A stretch of DNA of 64,000 nt, taken from contig NZ_JAUSWV010000002.1 in assembly GCF_030815485.1 (NCBI RefSeq), positions 496,001 to 560,000 on the forward strand. The letters are read 5' to 3'. The translations under genes and the position numbers were made by a program. Shown here piece after piece: positions 53,544 to 61,754 of this stretch (its first letter is position 1; each line of letters opens with the position of its first letter). The notes under the pieces are model-generated. The model saw only the letters and a program-made list of their open reading frames with translations, did no database searches and was not told the origin of the DNA. The stretch is from Streptomyces rishiriensis (GTDB lineage Bacteria > Actinomycetota > Actinomycetes > Streptomycetales > Streptomycetaceae).

Positions 53544-55076
53544 GTGGCTGACCTACTGACCGGCGGGCAGCCCGACCCGGCGCGGTCCGGGCCGACCGAC
53601 ATCGCCAGCCTGCCCGCACAGGTCCGTGAGGACCTGACGCTCCGTCTGAGGCGGAACGAACGCCCCTTCGGCGACGACGACGTCCAGGTCGTCGAGCGAC
53701 CACTCCTCCGACGTGCGGTCAGCGCCTCGGCGCTCGGCAACTGCATGGAATGGTTCGACTTCGGCGTCTACAGCTACCTTGCCGCCACGATCGGCAAGGT
53801 CTTCTTCCCCGGGGCGTCACCCGCCGCCCAGCTGATCTCGTCCTTCGCCACCTTCGCGGCCGCGTTCGTCGTACGCCCGCTCGGCGGCCTCGTCTTCGGG
53901 CCGCTCGGGGACCGCCTCGGGCGGCAGAAGGTACTCGCCACCACCATGATCATGATGGCGGTCGGCACGTTCGCCATCGGTCTCATCCCCAGTTACGCCA
54001 CGATCGGTATCGCCGCCCCGATCCTGCTGTTGCTCGCCCGGATGGTGCAGGGCTTCTCCACCGGCGGCGAGTACGGGGGCGCCACGACCTTCGTCGCCGA
54101 GTACTCGCCCGACCGACGTCGCGGCTTTCTCTCCAGCTGGCTCGACTTCGGCACCTTCGTCGGTTACGCGCTGGGTTCCGCCCTGGTCACCACACTGAAC
54201 CTCGCCCTCAGCGACGCGCAGATGCTCTCGTGGGGCTGGCGGATCCCGTTCCTGATCGCGGGCCCGCTCGGGGCGATCGGCCTCTACATGCGTCTCAAGC
54301 TCGAGGAGTCGCCCGCGTTCCAGCAGCAGCTCGACGAACACGAGAAGAGCCTCGCCAAGGAATCGGCGGGCACCGAGTTCAGGACCATCGTCAAGGACCA
54401 CTGGCGGGCCCTTCTCATCTGCATGGGACTGGTACTGCTCTACAACGTCACGAATTACATGGTCACGGGATTCCTGCCCACCTACCTGACGGACACCCTC
54501 GGTCGCTCCAGCAGTTCGGCGGACGTCCTGGTGCTCGTGGGCATGGTGTGGATCGTGCTGCTGATCACCTTCCTCGGCAGGCTCAGCGACCACGTCGGCC
54601 GACGCCCCCTCTACGGTTTCGCGGCGGCGGGCATGATCCTGCTCGCCGTTCCCGCCTTCCTGCTGCTCAAGACGGACGGCACCTGGCCGCCGGTCTTCGG
54701 TGTGCTGATCCTTTCCACCCTGCTGGCGTGCTTCGCCGCGCCGAGCGCCGCGACCCTGCCCGCGCTGTTCCCGACGGCCGTCCGTTACGCGGCCATGGGC
54801 ATCGGCTTCAACTTCGCGGTGGCGGCGTTCGGCGGTACGACCCCCCTGGTCACGGAGGCCCTGGTGAGCATCACCGGAAACGACCTGATGCCCGCGTTCT
54901 ACCTCATGGCCGCCGGCGCGGTCGGGCTGCTCACCGTCCGTTTCCTGCCCGAGAGCGCCCAGGTGTCCCTCCACGGTTCCCAGCCGATGGTGGGATCGAA
55001 GACGGAGCGCCGCGAACTGATCGCCACCTCGCGGGAGCTGTACCGGACCGGGCGCGAGACGTCCGACCGCCGCTGA
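53544..55076 (+). CDS. MHS-family (ProP-like) proton symporter with long N-terminal extension
   Basis: The 510-residue product is a paralog of the transporter at 48672 (GNCMEWFDFGVYSYLAATIG, PLGDRLGRQKVLATTMIMMA, RMVQGFSTGGEYGGATTFVA). It has 12 membrane segments but a longer cytosolic N-terminus (about 55 residues, DPARSGPTDIASLPAQVRED) and a 40-residue C-terminal tail (TERRELIATSRELYRTGRET). The tails might interact with a regulator. AAGGA precedes GTG 53544; a perfect 15-bp terminator follows. Confidence 0.92.
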   Translation: MADLLTGGQPDPARSGPTDIASLPAQVREDLTLRLRRNERPFGDDDVQVVERPLLRRAVSASALGNCMEWFDFGVYSYLAATIGKVFFPGASPAAQLISSFATFAAAFVVRPLGGLVFGPLGDRLGRQKVLATTMIMMAVGTFAIGLIPSYATIGIAAPILLLLARMVQGFSTGGEYGGATTFVAEYSPDRRRGFLSSWLDFGTFVGYALGSALVTTLNLALSDAQMLSWGWRIPFLIAGPLGAIGLYMRLKLEESPAFQQQLDEHEKSLAKESAGTEFRTIVKDHWRALLICMGLVLLYNVTNYMVTGFLPTYLTDTLGRSSSSADVLVLVGMVWIVLLITFLGRLSDHVGRRPLYGFAAAGMILLAVPAFLLLKTDGTWPPVFGVLILSTLLACFAAPSAATLPALFPTAVRYAAMGIGFNFAVAAFGGTTPLVTEALVSITGNDLMPAFYLMAAGAVGLLTVRFLPESAQVSLHGSQPMVGSKTERRELIATSRELYRTGRETSDRR

Positions 55077-55089
55077 ACCGCACCTGACC

Positions 55090-55125
55090 CCAGGCCCGGT
55101 CTCCTGCGCGGGAGACCGGGCCTGG
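55090..55125 (+). terminator. Terminator after the second MHS transporter
   Basis: A perfect 15-bp stem (CCAGGCCCGGTCTCC at 55090-55104 with its complement at 55111-55125) has a 6-base loop, 14 bases after the stop. Confidence 0.88.
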
Positions 55126-55386
55126 ACGTCGTCATCCGGCGGGCCGCCTGCCCGGTACCGGCGCGGGCCGCCAGGCGGGCGGCGGACGACTACTCTCCCA
55201 CCCACCACACCGGGCGGTTGAGCGGCGGCACACGGACGAAGGCATCGTCTCCGGGCCCCCGAGGTGGCAGCCGAGCCGCTCGGCGCGGCAGGGAGCGGCC
55301 GGGCCGGCTCACCGATGACCGGGTCCACCGTCACAGGTACTGACAGGGCCCCCCACGGGTGTACCGCCCGGCCTAGCCTGGAGAGC
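55126..55386. other. Intergenic, promoter of the regulator
   Basis: These 261 bases between the terminator and the MmyB-type regulator contain no recognised gene or repeat. Confidence 0.35.
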
Positions 55387-56286
55387 GTGAGCACCGAGAG
55401 CGACATCCGCGCCTTCCTGGCCTCCCGCCGCGCCAAGATCACCCCGCAGCAGGCAGGCCTGCCCGCCTACGGCGGCAACCGACGCGTACCGGGCCTGCGC
55501 CGCGAGGAAGTCGCCCTGCTCGCCGGCGTCAGCATCGACTACTACGTCCGCCTCGAGCGCGGCCACCTCGCCGGCGCCTCGGAGGAAGTCCTCGACTCCG
55601 TGGCGAACGCCCTCCGGCTCGATGAGGCCGAGCGCGCCCATCTCCACGACCTGGCCCGGGCCGCCGCCAAGCGGCCCGTCCGCCGTGGCAGGCGTGCCCG
55701 CGGCCCGCTCCCGGACAGCGTCCTGCGCGTCCTGAACTCCATGGCCGACTCCCCGGCCTTCATCCGCAACGGCCGTCTGGACATCCTCGCCGTCAACGAT
55801 CTCGGCCGCGCCCTGTACTCCCCGTTGTTCGCCCACGACGCCGCCGAGCCGGTCAACATCGCCCGCTTCCAGTTCCTCGACGCACGGGGCCGCGCTTTCT
55901 TCCCCGACTGGGAGGAGTCCGTGAACACCACCGTCGCCCTGCTGCGCACCGAAGCCGGGCGGGCGCCGCACGACAGTGAACTGACCGGGCTCGTCGGTGA
56001 ACTCGTCACCCGCAGCGAGGAGTTCCGCTCGGCCTGGGCCAAGCACAACGTGCGCCTGCACCACACCGGCCGCAAGTCCTTCGGCCACCCCTCGGTCGGC
56101 TTGATCACCCTGGACTTCGACGCCATGGAACTGCCCGCCCAGCCCGGCCTGACCCTCACGGCGTACAGCTGTGCGCCCGGCACGCCCGACCACGACGCCC
56201 TTCGGCTCCTCGCCACCTGGGCCGCCTCCGAAAAGCCCCACCCCAGTGGTACCGACGTGAACGAGGACCGCTCGCGTCAGCGATAG
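55387..56286 (+). CDS. XRE-family regulator with MmyB-like ligand-binding domain
   Basis: The 299-residue product has an XRE helix-turn-helix (GLRREEVALLAGVSIDYYVR, about residues 36-60) and an MmyB-type ligand-binding domain (MADSPAFIRNGRLDILAVND, LDFDAMELPAQPGLTLTAYS). It is a paralog of the regulator at 6850-7689. GTG 55387 has GGAGAG just upstream; the frame extends further but without family resemblance. No SDR partner is adjacent here, and I do not see a copy of the 22-bp element upstream. Confidence 0.92.
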   Translation: MSTESDIRAFLASRRAKITPQQAGLPAYGGNRRVPGLRREEVALLAGVSIDYYVRLERGHLAGASEEVLDSVANALRLDEAERAHLHDLARAAAKRPVRRGRRARGPLPDSVLRVLNSMADSPAFIRNGRLDILAVNDLGRALYSPLFAHDAAEPVNIARFQFLDARGRAFFPDWEESVNTTVALLRTEAGRAPHDSELTGLVGELVTRSEEFRSAWAKHNVRLHHTGRKSFGHPSVGLITLDFDAMELPAQPGLTLTAYSCAPGTPDHDALRLLATWAASEKPHPSGTDVNEDRSRQR

Positions 56287-56337
56287 CGCAACGCACGGCG
56301 CGCCTGTGCGGGCGCCCGGTCCACGGGTGCCGCGCGA

Positions 56338-57198
56338 TCACGCCGGGCGGCTCCGGCGTGGTGGGGCCATCGCCCAGCGGATGGTCCGGGTCAGGGCCTG
56401 TCCGGTGGGGCGTACGGCGAGGTCCTCGACGACGGGCACCCGCGGCAGCCACAGCATGCCCCGGGCCCAGGGCGGCAGCAGCACGACGGCATTCGCGGCG
56501 AGCATGCCGTAGAAGGGGCGTACCGCAAGCGGCAGGGGCGGCTGGAACAGCAGGAAGCGGGCGGTGGAGCGGGCCTCGGACGTGGCCTCGAGTTCGGGGC
56601 GGTACGCGGCCAGTCGCTCGGAGAGCTCGCGGCGGTCGCGCGGTGGGTCGCTCACCCCCAGCGCCTCGGCGACACGCGCGGTGTCGGCGACGTAGGCGTC
56701 GTAACCGGCGGCGTCCAGCGGGTGGGCGCCGAAGCGTTCGTGGGCGCGCAGAAAGCTGTCCGTCTCGGCTGCGTGCACCCATCCGAGCAGGTGAGGATCG
56801 GCCGCGTGGTACGGCACTCCGTCGGCCGTCGTCCCGCGGATGTGTTCATGGATGCCACGGACCTTGCCGACCGCCCGCTCAGCGTCCGCGGCCGTGCCGT
56901 AGGTCGTCACGGCCAGGAAGGTGCTGGTGCGCTGCAGTCGGCCCCACGGGTCGCCGCGGAATCCCGAGTGCCCGGCCACGGCAGCCATGGCGAGCGGGTG
57001 CAGGGACTGCAACAGCAGTGCGCTCAGTCCGCCGATGAACATCGACGCGTCACCGTGGACGGTGCGGATCGGGCGGTCCGCTGCGAACCAGCGCGGGCCG
57101 GGTGTGTCGTGGATGCGGGCACGCGTCGCCGGTCCGTCGGGCCCGGCGACGCGGCGGAACAGGGCCCGGCCCATCTGTTCACGGACTACGGTCAGCAC
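56338..57198 (-). CDS. Oxygenase MpaB-family (DUF2236) protein
   Basis: The 286-residue all-helical product matches DUF2236/MpaB-like proteins, relatives of latex-clearing oxygenase: FIGGLSALLLQSLHPLAMAA, GHSGFRGDPWGRLQRTSTFL, TTYGTAADAERAVGKVRGIH, EHIRG. These conserved His/Arg segments are thought to bind b-type haem. The substrate is unknown. GGAGG lies six bases before GTG 57198. Confidence 0.88.
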   Translation of the reverse strand: MLTVVREQMGRALFRRVAGPDGPATRARIHDTPGPRWFAADRPIRTVHGDASMFIGGLSALLLQSLHPLAMAAVAGHSGFRGDPWGRLQRTSTFLAVTTYGTAADAERAVGKVRGIHEHIRGTTADGVPYHAADPHLLGWVHAAETDSFLRAHERFGAHPLDAAGYDAYVADTARVAEALGVSDPPRDRRELSERLAAYRPELEATSEARSTARFLLFQPPLPLAVRPFYGMLAANAVVLLPPWARGMLWLPRVPVVEDLAVRPTGQALTRTIRWAMAPPRRSRPA

Positions 57199-57577
57199 GG
57201 GCGGCCTCCCCTCTCCTGCTGTCCAGTGTCCGCGATCCCCGCCCGCATCCGGGCATGGGTGAGCGTTTCCTGTTCGTCCGGCCGGAGATCGGCGAAGAGG
57301 GGCTCAGCGTCGCGCACGGTCCCCGCAAGGACCGGGGGGACCACGCGGCCTCTCTCCTGAGCGTCCCCGCACCGTGTCGAGTTTCCACCGCCGACGGTCT
57401 CGACGGAGCGGGAACAGGGTCACACCGATCGCGGGGTCCGCCCGCCCCCGGCAGGCCGCCCCCTCCCCGCGCAGCACGTCACCGGACCCGAGGCCGCGTC
57501 AGGTCGCGTCTGCCGGGACGGCGGGGACGAACGCCGCCGCGCCGTGTCCGGCAGCCGGGTCCTGCTGTCGTGCTCGG
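57199..57577. other. Intergenic, no firm gene
   Basis: These 379 bases contain a plus-strand frame from 57255 (MGERFLFVRPEIGEEGLSVA) that looks protein-like for about 40 residues, then turns Arg/Pro-rich. No ribosome site precedes it, so it is left uncalled. Confidence 0.35.
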
Positions 57578-58024
57578 TCAGCAGGCGTCGTACTTCCAGG
57601 CGTCGCCCTCCAGCGCCCACGGCTGCTTCGTCTGATCGAACTTGGGCAGGCCCTCCACCTTGTAGGTGGCGCGGCCGAGCTCCCCCGACACCTCGGCCTG
57701 CACGTCGGTCGCCGAGTGGTCCGGCCCGTAGTCCGACTTCACCTGCTGTACGACGCCGGAGTACGCGTCCTTGGTGATCTCCTTCGAGCAGCGTGCGGAC
57801 AGCATGGCGTACGCGGTGTCGGCGTCCGCGGCGAAGTAGGCGGCGGTGTAGACGGCGACGGCGGCCTTGAGGTCGTCGCCCTCGTGCTCGGCCGGCACGC
57901 TGACGGTGGGCTCGGCGGCTGGTGTCCCGCTGTCGCTCGCGGCCGGGGTGTCGTCGGACGAGGAGCAGGCGGTGAGCGCCGCGAGGAGCAGGGTTGCGGT
58001 GGCGATGGTTGCGCGGGTGCGCAT
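57578..58024 (-). CDS. Lipoprotein of unknown function
   Basis: The 148-residue product has a lipobox LTAC (Cys20) after a signal peptide (TRATIATATLLLAALTAC), then a disordered Ser/Thr/Pro-rich spacer. A small alpha/beta domain follows (DLKAAVAVYTAAYFAADADT, AYAMLSARCSKEITKDAYSG) that resembles NTF2-like or DUF4878-type lipoproteins. It should be anchored to the outer face of the membrane. GGGGGGAC precedes ATG 58024. Confidence 0.82.
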   Translation of the reverse strand: MRTRATIATATLLLAALTACSSSDDTPAASDSGTPAAEPTVSVPAEHEGDDLKAAVAVYTAAYFAADADTAYAMLSARCSKEITKDAYSGVVQQVKSDYGPDHSATDVQAEVSGELGRATYKVEGLPKFDQTKQPWALEGDAWKYDAC

Positions 58025-58320
58025 GGTTGTCCCCCCTGGACGGTGGTGCCAAAAAGGGCATGGTGCCACGGCCGGGACGCGCCATGGCCGCGCGGGTGGC
58101 ATTTCGGCGGGGCCCTGTGACAAGGCTGCCGTGGTGATGTGACAGTCGGGCGCGTCACCGGTTCCGCCCGCGCGAGGCACGGCGCGCTCCTCGCTACGGC
58201 CGATCGGCTCAGGGGCGGCGCGCCTCGGCGGCGCGGGCGTCCGTCGGTGGAGGATCGGTGCGGTGGCGGCCGCGGCACAGGTCGCCGGCGCACCGCCCCG
58301 CCGTGTGGAGAGGTCAGGTC
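58025..58320. other. Intergenic, promoter region
   Basis: These 296 bases separate the divergent lipoprotein gene and the sORF-methyltransferase unit. The right end carries the ribosome site GGAGAGG (58307-58313). Confidence 0.35.
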
Positions 58321-58419
58321 ATGAAACCGTTCGACGCCCCGCTGTTCCGGGCACGTGCCGGCCACACGCCGGCACGTCTCGAGCCCTGCGCCCGCCTCGT
58401 CGTGCCGGCGGCGACGTGA
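58321..58419 (+). CDS. SD-led 32-residue ORF coupled to the methyltransferase
   Basis: ATG 58321 has GGAGAGG seven bases upstream, better than the site of the methyltransferase itself. The peptide begins MKPFDAPLFRARAGHTPARL, contains one Cys near its end, and its TGA overlaps the GTG of the methyltransferase gene (GTGA at 58416-58419). A 10-bp perfect hairpin (58353-58377) lies inside it. It may be a leader whose translation drives the next gene, or a small product in its own right. No family is recognised. Confidence 0.5.
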   Translation: MKPFDAPLFRARAGHTPARLEPCARLVVPAAT

Positions 58420-59242
58420 GCGCCGCCGCGCGTGGGGACGCGCCGGGCGGTGGCCGCTACGGTGAGGCCGTCTTCCGTCCGAACAGGCGGGCGAGGGCGA
58501 GCGCATCGACTTCGGCGCCCTCGCCTACGACGACATCACCATGGCGCGGCTGCGGACTCTCGGGGTCGGCCCCGGGTGGCACTGTCTCGACGTGGGCGCC
58601 GGGACGGGCACCGTCTCCCGAAGGCTGCTGGCGGAGGCCGGGGTGGCGAGCGTGCTCGCCGTGGACCGCGACGTCCGTTTCCTCAGCGCGCGGCCCGTGT
58701 CCGGGCTCGACGTGCTGGAGGCCGACATCAGGGCGCCGGACGCCCTCCCCGGCCGGTTCTCGCTCGTGCACGCCCGCTTCGTGCTGATGCACCTGCCCGA
58801 GCGGGACCACCTGATCACCGCGTTGGCCGAACTCGTCGCGCCCGGCGGGGTGCTGGTGCTCAGCGACGCGGTCGACCTGACGAGCGACCGGACGCCCGGC
58901 ACGCCGTACAGCACGGTGATGCGGGCGATGTGGCAAGGGCTGCGGGCCACCGTCGGCACCGACGTCTCCTGGGTGCCGTCGTACCCGCACCTGCTGCGTG
59001 GGGCGGGGCTCGGCTCCGTCGCCGCCGGGATCCATGTGCCGCCGCTGCTCCCGGGCAGCCCCATCAGCCGCTTCTGGGCGGACACCTGGCAGCGGAGCCG
59101 CGCGGCGATGCTGGCCACCGGCCTGGTCGACGACCGGGCCGTCGACGAGGCGGTCCGGTACCTGGACTCCGAGGAATGCGCCGCACTGTCGGCCGGCATG
59201 CTCACCGTCTGGGGGTGGAAACCCGGGGAGGCTCCGCGATGA
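58416..59242 (+). pseudogene. SAM-dependent methyltransferase gene with an apparent frameshift
   Basis: GTG 58416 starts a frame reading SAAARGDAPGGGRYGEAVFR, PN. The typical continuation AGEGERIDFGALAYDDITMA lies in another frame, running on through the SAM-binding motif LDVGAGTGTVSRRLLAEAG to 59242. A one-base loss near 58484-58487 explains the break. An alternative reading is a shorter 233-residue protein from ATG 58541, which retains the SAM-binding motif and may still be functional. The C-terminal half (FSLVHARFVLMHLPERDHLI) is standard class I methyltransferase. The substrate is unknown. Confidence 0.7.
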
Positions 59243-59317
59243 CGCCCCGCCGCCGGGTCTCTCGTGAGACATGGACTCATCGCCAGGGGGTACGCAACCG
59301 CCCGCGTGAAGACGCGG

Positions 59318-59671
59318 TCAGGCGGGCTGCCACAGCTCGATCCGGTTTCCCTCCGGATCGGTGACCCAGCCGAAACGACCGACGCCCTCCATGTCCTGCG
59401 TCTCTTCGGATACGTCGGCTCCCCCGGCACGCAACTGCGCGAGCATCGCCTCCAGGTCGCGGACCCGGAAGTTGAGCATGGTCCGCTGGGCGCGGGACCC
59501 GAAGTAGTCGGTTCCGGACTCGAACGTCGCGAACACCGTCGGCCCGGCATCCTGACGCCATAGGCCGTTCGCGTCGGCGTCCAGACCCAGGCAGTCGCGG
59601 TACCAGGCGCTCAGGGCCGCCGGGTCGGCAGCCCGCATGAAGTACCCACCGATTCCAAGCACACGTTCCAT
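59318..59671 (-). CDS. VOC (glyoxalase-fold) protein
   Basis: The 117-residue product contains one beta-alpha-beta-beta-beta pair (GIGGYFMRAADPAALSAWYR, DCLGLDADANGLW, then TMLNFRVRDLEAMLAQLRAG and FGWVTDPEGNRIELWQPA). The C-terminal DPEGNRIELW supplies the usual metal-ligand glutamate. It probably dimerises; its activity is unknown. Confidence 0.88.
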   Translation of the reverse strand: MERVLGIGGYFMRAADPAALSAWYRDCLGLDADANGLWRQDAGPTVFATFESGTDYFGSRAQRTMLNFRVRDLEAMLAQLRAGGADVSEETQDMEGVGRFGWVTDPEGNRIELWQPA

Positions 59672-59890
59672 TCCGCCATCCTGCCAGGACGGCGATCGGG
59701 CGGGCGGTGGTCGGGAGGGACGTCGTCGAGGCCGACGAGGGCAGTCCGGTCGTCCTTTCCGGCCCGCTCGGGGACAAAGAGCCGAGGACGTGCGAGGGGC
59801 GGAGTGCGCCGACGTGGTGTCGGAGCACGCCGCCCTCGGGCGGAACAGGGTGCGGGAGCCGGGCCCGGGCCGTCACGGCGGTCACGGCGG

Positions 59891-59956
59891 TTACTCGGGG
59901 TCGCTGTCGAGCTTCGAGGCCCACCAGGAGTTCGCCGTGACCGCCGGGGTGGTCAT
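59891..59956 (-). CDS. 21-residue ORF directly downstream of the DUF4097 gene
   Basis: The ATG at 59956 is preceded by GAGGAGCATGCGTC, an excellent site that overlaps the stop of the DUF4097 gene. It encodes MTTPAVTANSWWASKLDSDP followed by Glu and a stop. It could be a genuine small peptide or the surviving N-terminus of a downstream gene, for example an ABC-transporter component, which is otherwise gone. Confidence 0.45.
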   Translation of the reverse strand: MTTPAVTANSWWASKLDSDPE

Positions 59957-59968
59957 GACGCATGCTCC

Positions 59969-60634
59969 TCAGAGGCTGCGGGCGACGATGTCGCCGTAGG
60001 CGGTGGTCGCGTGGATGTTCAGGTCGGCGACGCCTTCGGTGTTCTTGAGCGCGTTGTGGATCCGGCCGTACGCGGTGCCGGCGTCCAGCGAGGCGGAGAC
60101 TCCACGGGCGGCCCCGACCGATACCTCGCCCGCGTCGGTGCGCAGCTCGACGGTGCCCCGCACGGCCTCGGCGATCCGGATGTCGCCCTTCTTGGTGCTG
60201 ATCTCCGCGGGACCGTTGAGACGGCCGACCGAGACGTCACCGGCGAGCAGGGTGAGGCGTGCGCTCGCGGTCTCGTCGAGCTTGATCGAACCGTGCGAGC
60301 CCTCGATGACGACGTCACCGAGCCGTCCGACGCCCCGGAACTCGGCGCTGGCCGCCTTCGCCTCGACCCGGGAATCGGCGGGCAGCTGGACGGTGACCTC
60401 GATGGCTCCGGAGCTGCCGAGGATCCGGTTCTGCGCCGCGGCCTGGATCCGCAGGAGCCCGCCGCCGAATGCGACCTCGGCCTGCTCCGCGGCTTTCACG
60501 TCGCGGCCGTTCGAAGGATCCGCGGGCAGGACCTCGACCGTGGTGTCGGCCCGGTCGGCGGCGATGAACCGGATGCGCCCCGCGGGGATGTCGAGGACGG
60601 CGGCGATCGGGGCGGGGGTGTCGAACTTCCGCAT
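59969..60634 (-). CDS. DUF4097-family beta-strand-repeat protein
   Basis: The 221-residue product is a right-handed beta-repeat protein (DIPAGRIRFIAADRADTTVE, GSHGSIKLDETASARLTLLA, GDVSVGRLNGPAEISTKKGD, AGEVSVGAARGVSASLDAGT), the DUF4097 adhesin-like pattern. It has no signal peptide, so it is probably cytoplasmic. AAAGGAGAGCACC precedes the ATG. It diverges from an HTH/GbsR-type regulator and shares its repeat-containing promoter, so it is the likely target of that regulator. Confidence 0.88.
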   Translation of the reverse strand: MRKFDTPAPIAAVLDIPAGRIRFIAADRADTTVEVLPADPSNGRDVKAAEQAEVAFGGGLLRIQAAAQNRILGSSGAIEVTVQLPADSRVEAKAASAEFRGVGRLGDVVIEGSHGSIKLDETASARLTLLAGDVSVGRLNGPAEISTKKGDIRIAEAVRGTVELRTDAGEVSVGAARGVSASLDAGTAYGRIHNALKNTEGVADLNIHATTAYGDIVARSL

Positions 60635-60704
60635 GGTGCTCTCCTTTGGCGCGTTGTTTCTGACATCGCAAAAGCTACGTTGCCTTCACCGATTCATCAA
60701 CCAG

Positions 60705-60802
60705 TTCGTTGCAATAACTTCGTGTTAATGCAGGTCAGCGTCATCATTTCGTTGCAATGGTGAGAGAATCAATGCAACGACGACTCCTCCATTCGTTGCA
60801 AT
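60705..60802. promoter_or_regulatory. Array of TTCGTTGCAAT operator repeats
   Basis: TTCGTTGCAAT occurs three times in direct orientation at 60705-60715, 60748-60758 and 60792-60802, at 43- and 44-base spacing (about four helical turns). An inverted copy (AATGCAACGA) lies at 60771-60780. The second and third copies share extended similarity (GG then A/TGAGA). The array covers the whole divergent promoter between the DUF4097 gene and the HTH/GbsR-type gene. Confidence 0.75.
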
Positions 60803-60856
60803 GGATGAGAAGTGAACGCTATGCTGCGGACACCACGGCGCACTAAGGAGACATCG

Positions 60857-61612
60857 ATGCCGGGAGGCAGACTCACCCAGCAGGAACGCCAGCAGATCTC
60901 CCTGGGACTGGCCGACGGCCTCGCCTACGCGGAGATCGCCAGACGTCTCGACCGTCCGACCTCGACGATCACCCGTGAGGTGATGCGGAACGGCGGTCCC
61001 ACCGCCTACCGCGCCGACCTGGCGCACCACGCCACCGAACGCCGCACCCACCGGAGGAGGCAGGCCACGCCCCGAGGGGCGGCCACGCCCGCGCCGGCCC
61101 ACGGACGCGACGCCGAGGCCGTGCGCGCGTACGAGGAGATGTTCACCACCCTCCTCATGGGACAGGGCCTGCCCAAGATGATGTCCAGGGTGCTGACCTG
61201 CCTCTACACCACGGACGCGGGCAGCCTCACCGCGTCCGAGCTCGTCGAGCGCCTCGACGTCAGCCCGGCGTCCGTCTCGAAGGCGGTCGCGTTCCTCGAA
61301 AGCCAGGGCCTCATCCGCCGGGAACGGGACGAACGCCGCCGCGAGCGCTACGCCGTCGACGACGACGTCTTCTACCAGTCGACGATCGCGAGCGCCCGGT
61401 CCAGCCTCCAGCTCGCCGAGGCGGCCCGGCAGGGAGTCGGCGTCCTCGGCTCCGACACCCCGGCCGCCGCCCGCCTGGAGAACATCGCCCGCTTCGTCGA
61501 CTTCGTCGCCGAGGGCATAACCCGCGCCGCGGAGCAGGCCCGCGAGGTCCTCCACACCAAACCCAGAGCGTCCTCGGGCGACGATGCCGAGCCGGGCCCG
61601 GAGCACGCTTAG
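60857..61612 (+). CDS. Two-headed regulator: IS30-type HTH_38 plus GbsR/MarR-like winged helix
   Basis: The 251-residue product begins with an IS30-transposase-like HTH (LTQQERQQISLGLADGLAYA, EIARRLDRPTSTITREVMRN, residues about 5-45). A linker follows, then a GbsR/MarR-like domain (MGQGLPKMMSRVLTCLYTTD, ELVERLDVSPASVSKAVAFL, ESQGLIRRERDERR, about 95-160) and a C-terminal dimerisation helix. It therefore has two potential DNA-binding domains. TAAGGAGACATCG precedes ATG 60857. It likely binds the TTCGTTGCAAT array upstream and controls itself and the DUF4097 gene. Confidence 0.88.
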   Translation: MPGGRLTQQERQQISLGLADGLAYAEIARRLDRPTSTITREVMRNGGPTAYRADLAHHATERRTHRRRQATPRGAATPAPAHGRDAEAVRAYEEMFTTLLMGQGLPKMMSRVLTCLYTTDAGSLTASELVERLDVSPASVSKAVAFLESQGLIRRERDERRRERYAVDDDVFYQSTIASARSSLQLAEAARQGVGVLGSDTPAAARLENIARFVDFVAEGITRAAEQAREVLHTKPRASSGDDAEPGPEHA

Positions 61613-61639
61613 ACGGCCGTCCTGACGGTCACGGCCGTC
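61612..61639 (+). terminator. Terminator after the HTH/GbsR-type gene
   Basis: GACGGCCGT (61612-61620) pairs with 61631-61639 around a 10-base loop. It begins at the last base of the stop codon. Confidence 0.6.
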
Positions 61640-61754
61640 AGGGCGGGCGCGCTGGGCGCATGAGCGGCGCGGGTGCCCGTGCCGCCCCGGTACGGACGGA
61701 GTCGCGCTTTCGGTCCCGGCCGCGGCCGCTGCCGGACGGTTGCCGACCGGTGGT

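Noticed and set aside
57255..57577. Plus-strand ORF beginning MGERFLFVRPEIGEEG
   Set aside because: About 40 plausible residues, then Arg/Pro-rich sequence; no ribosome site and it overlaps the lipoprotein gene end.
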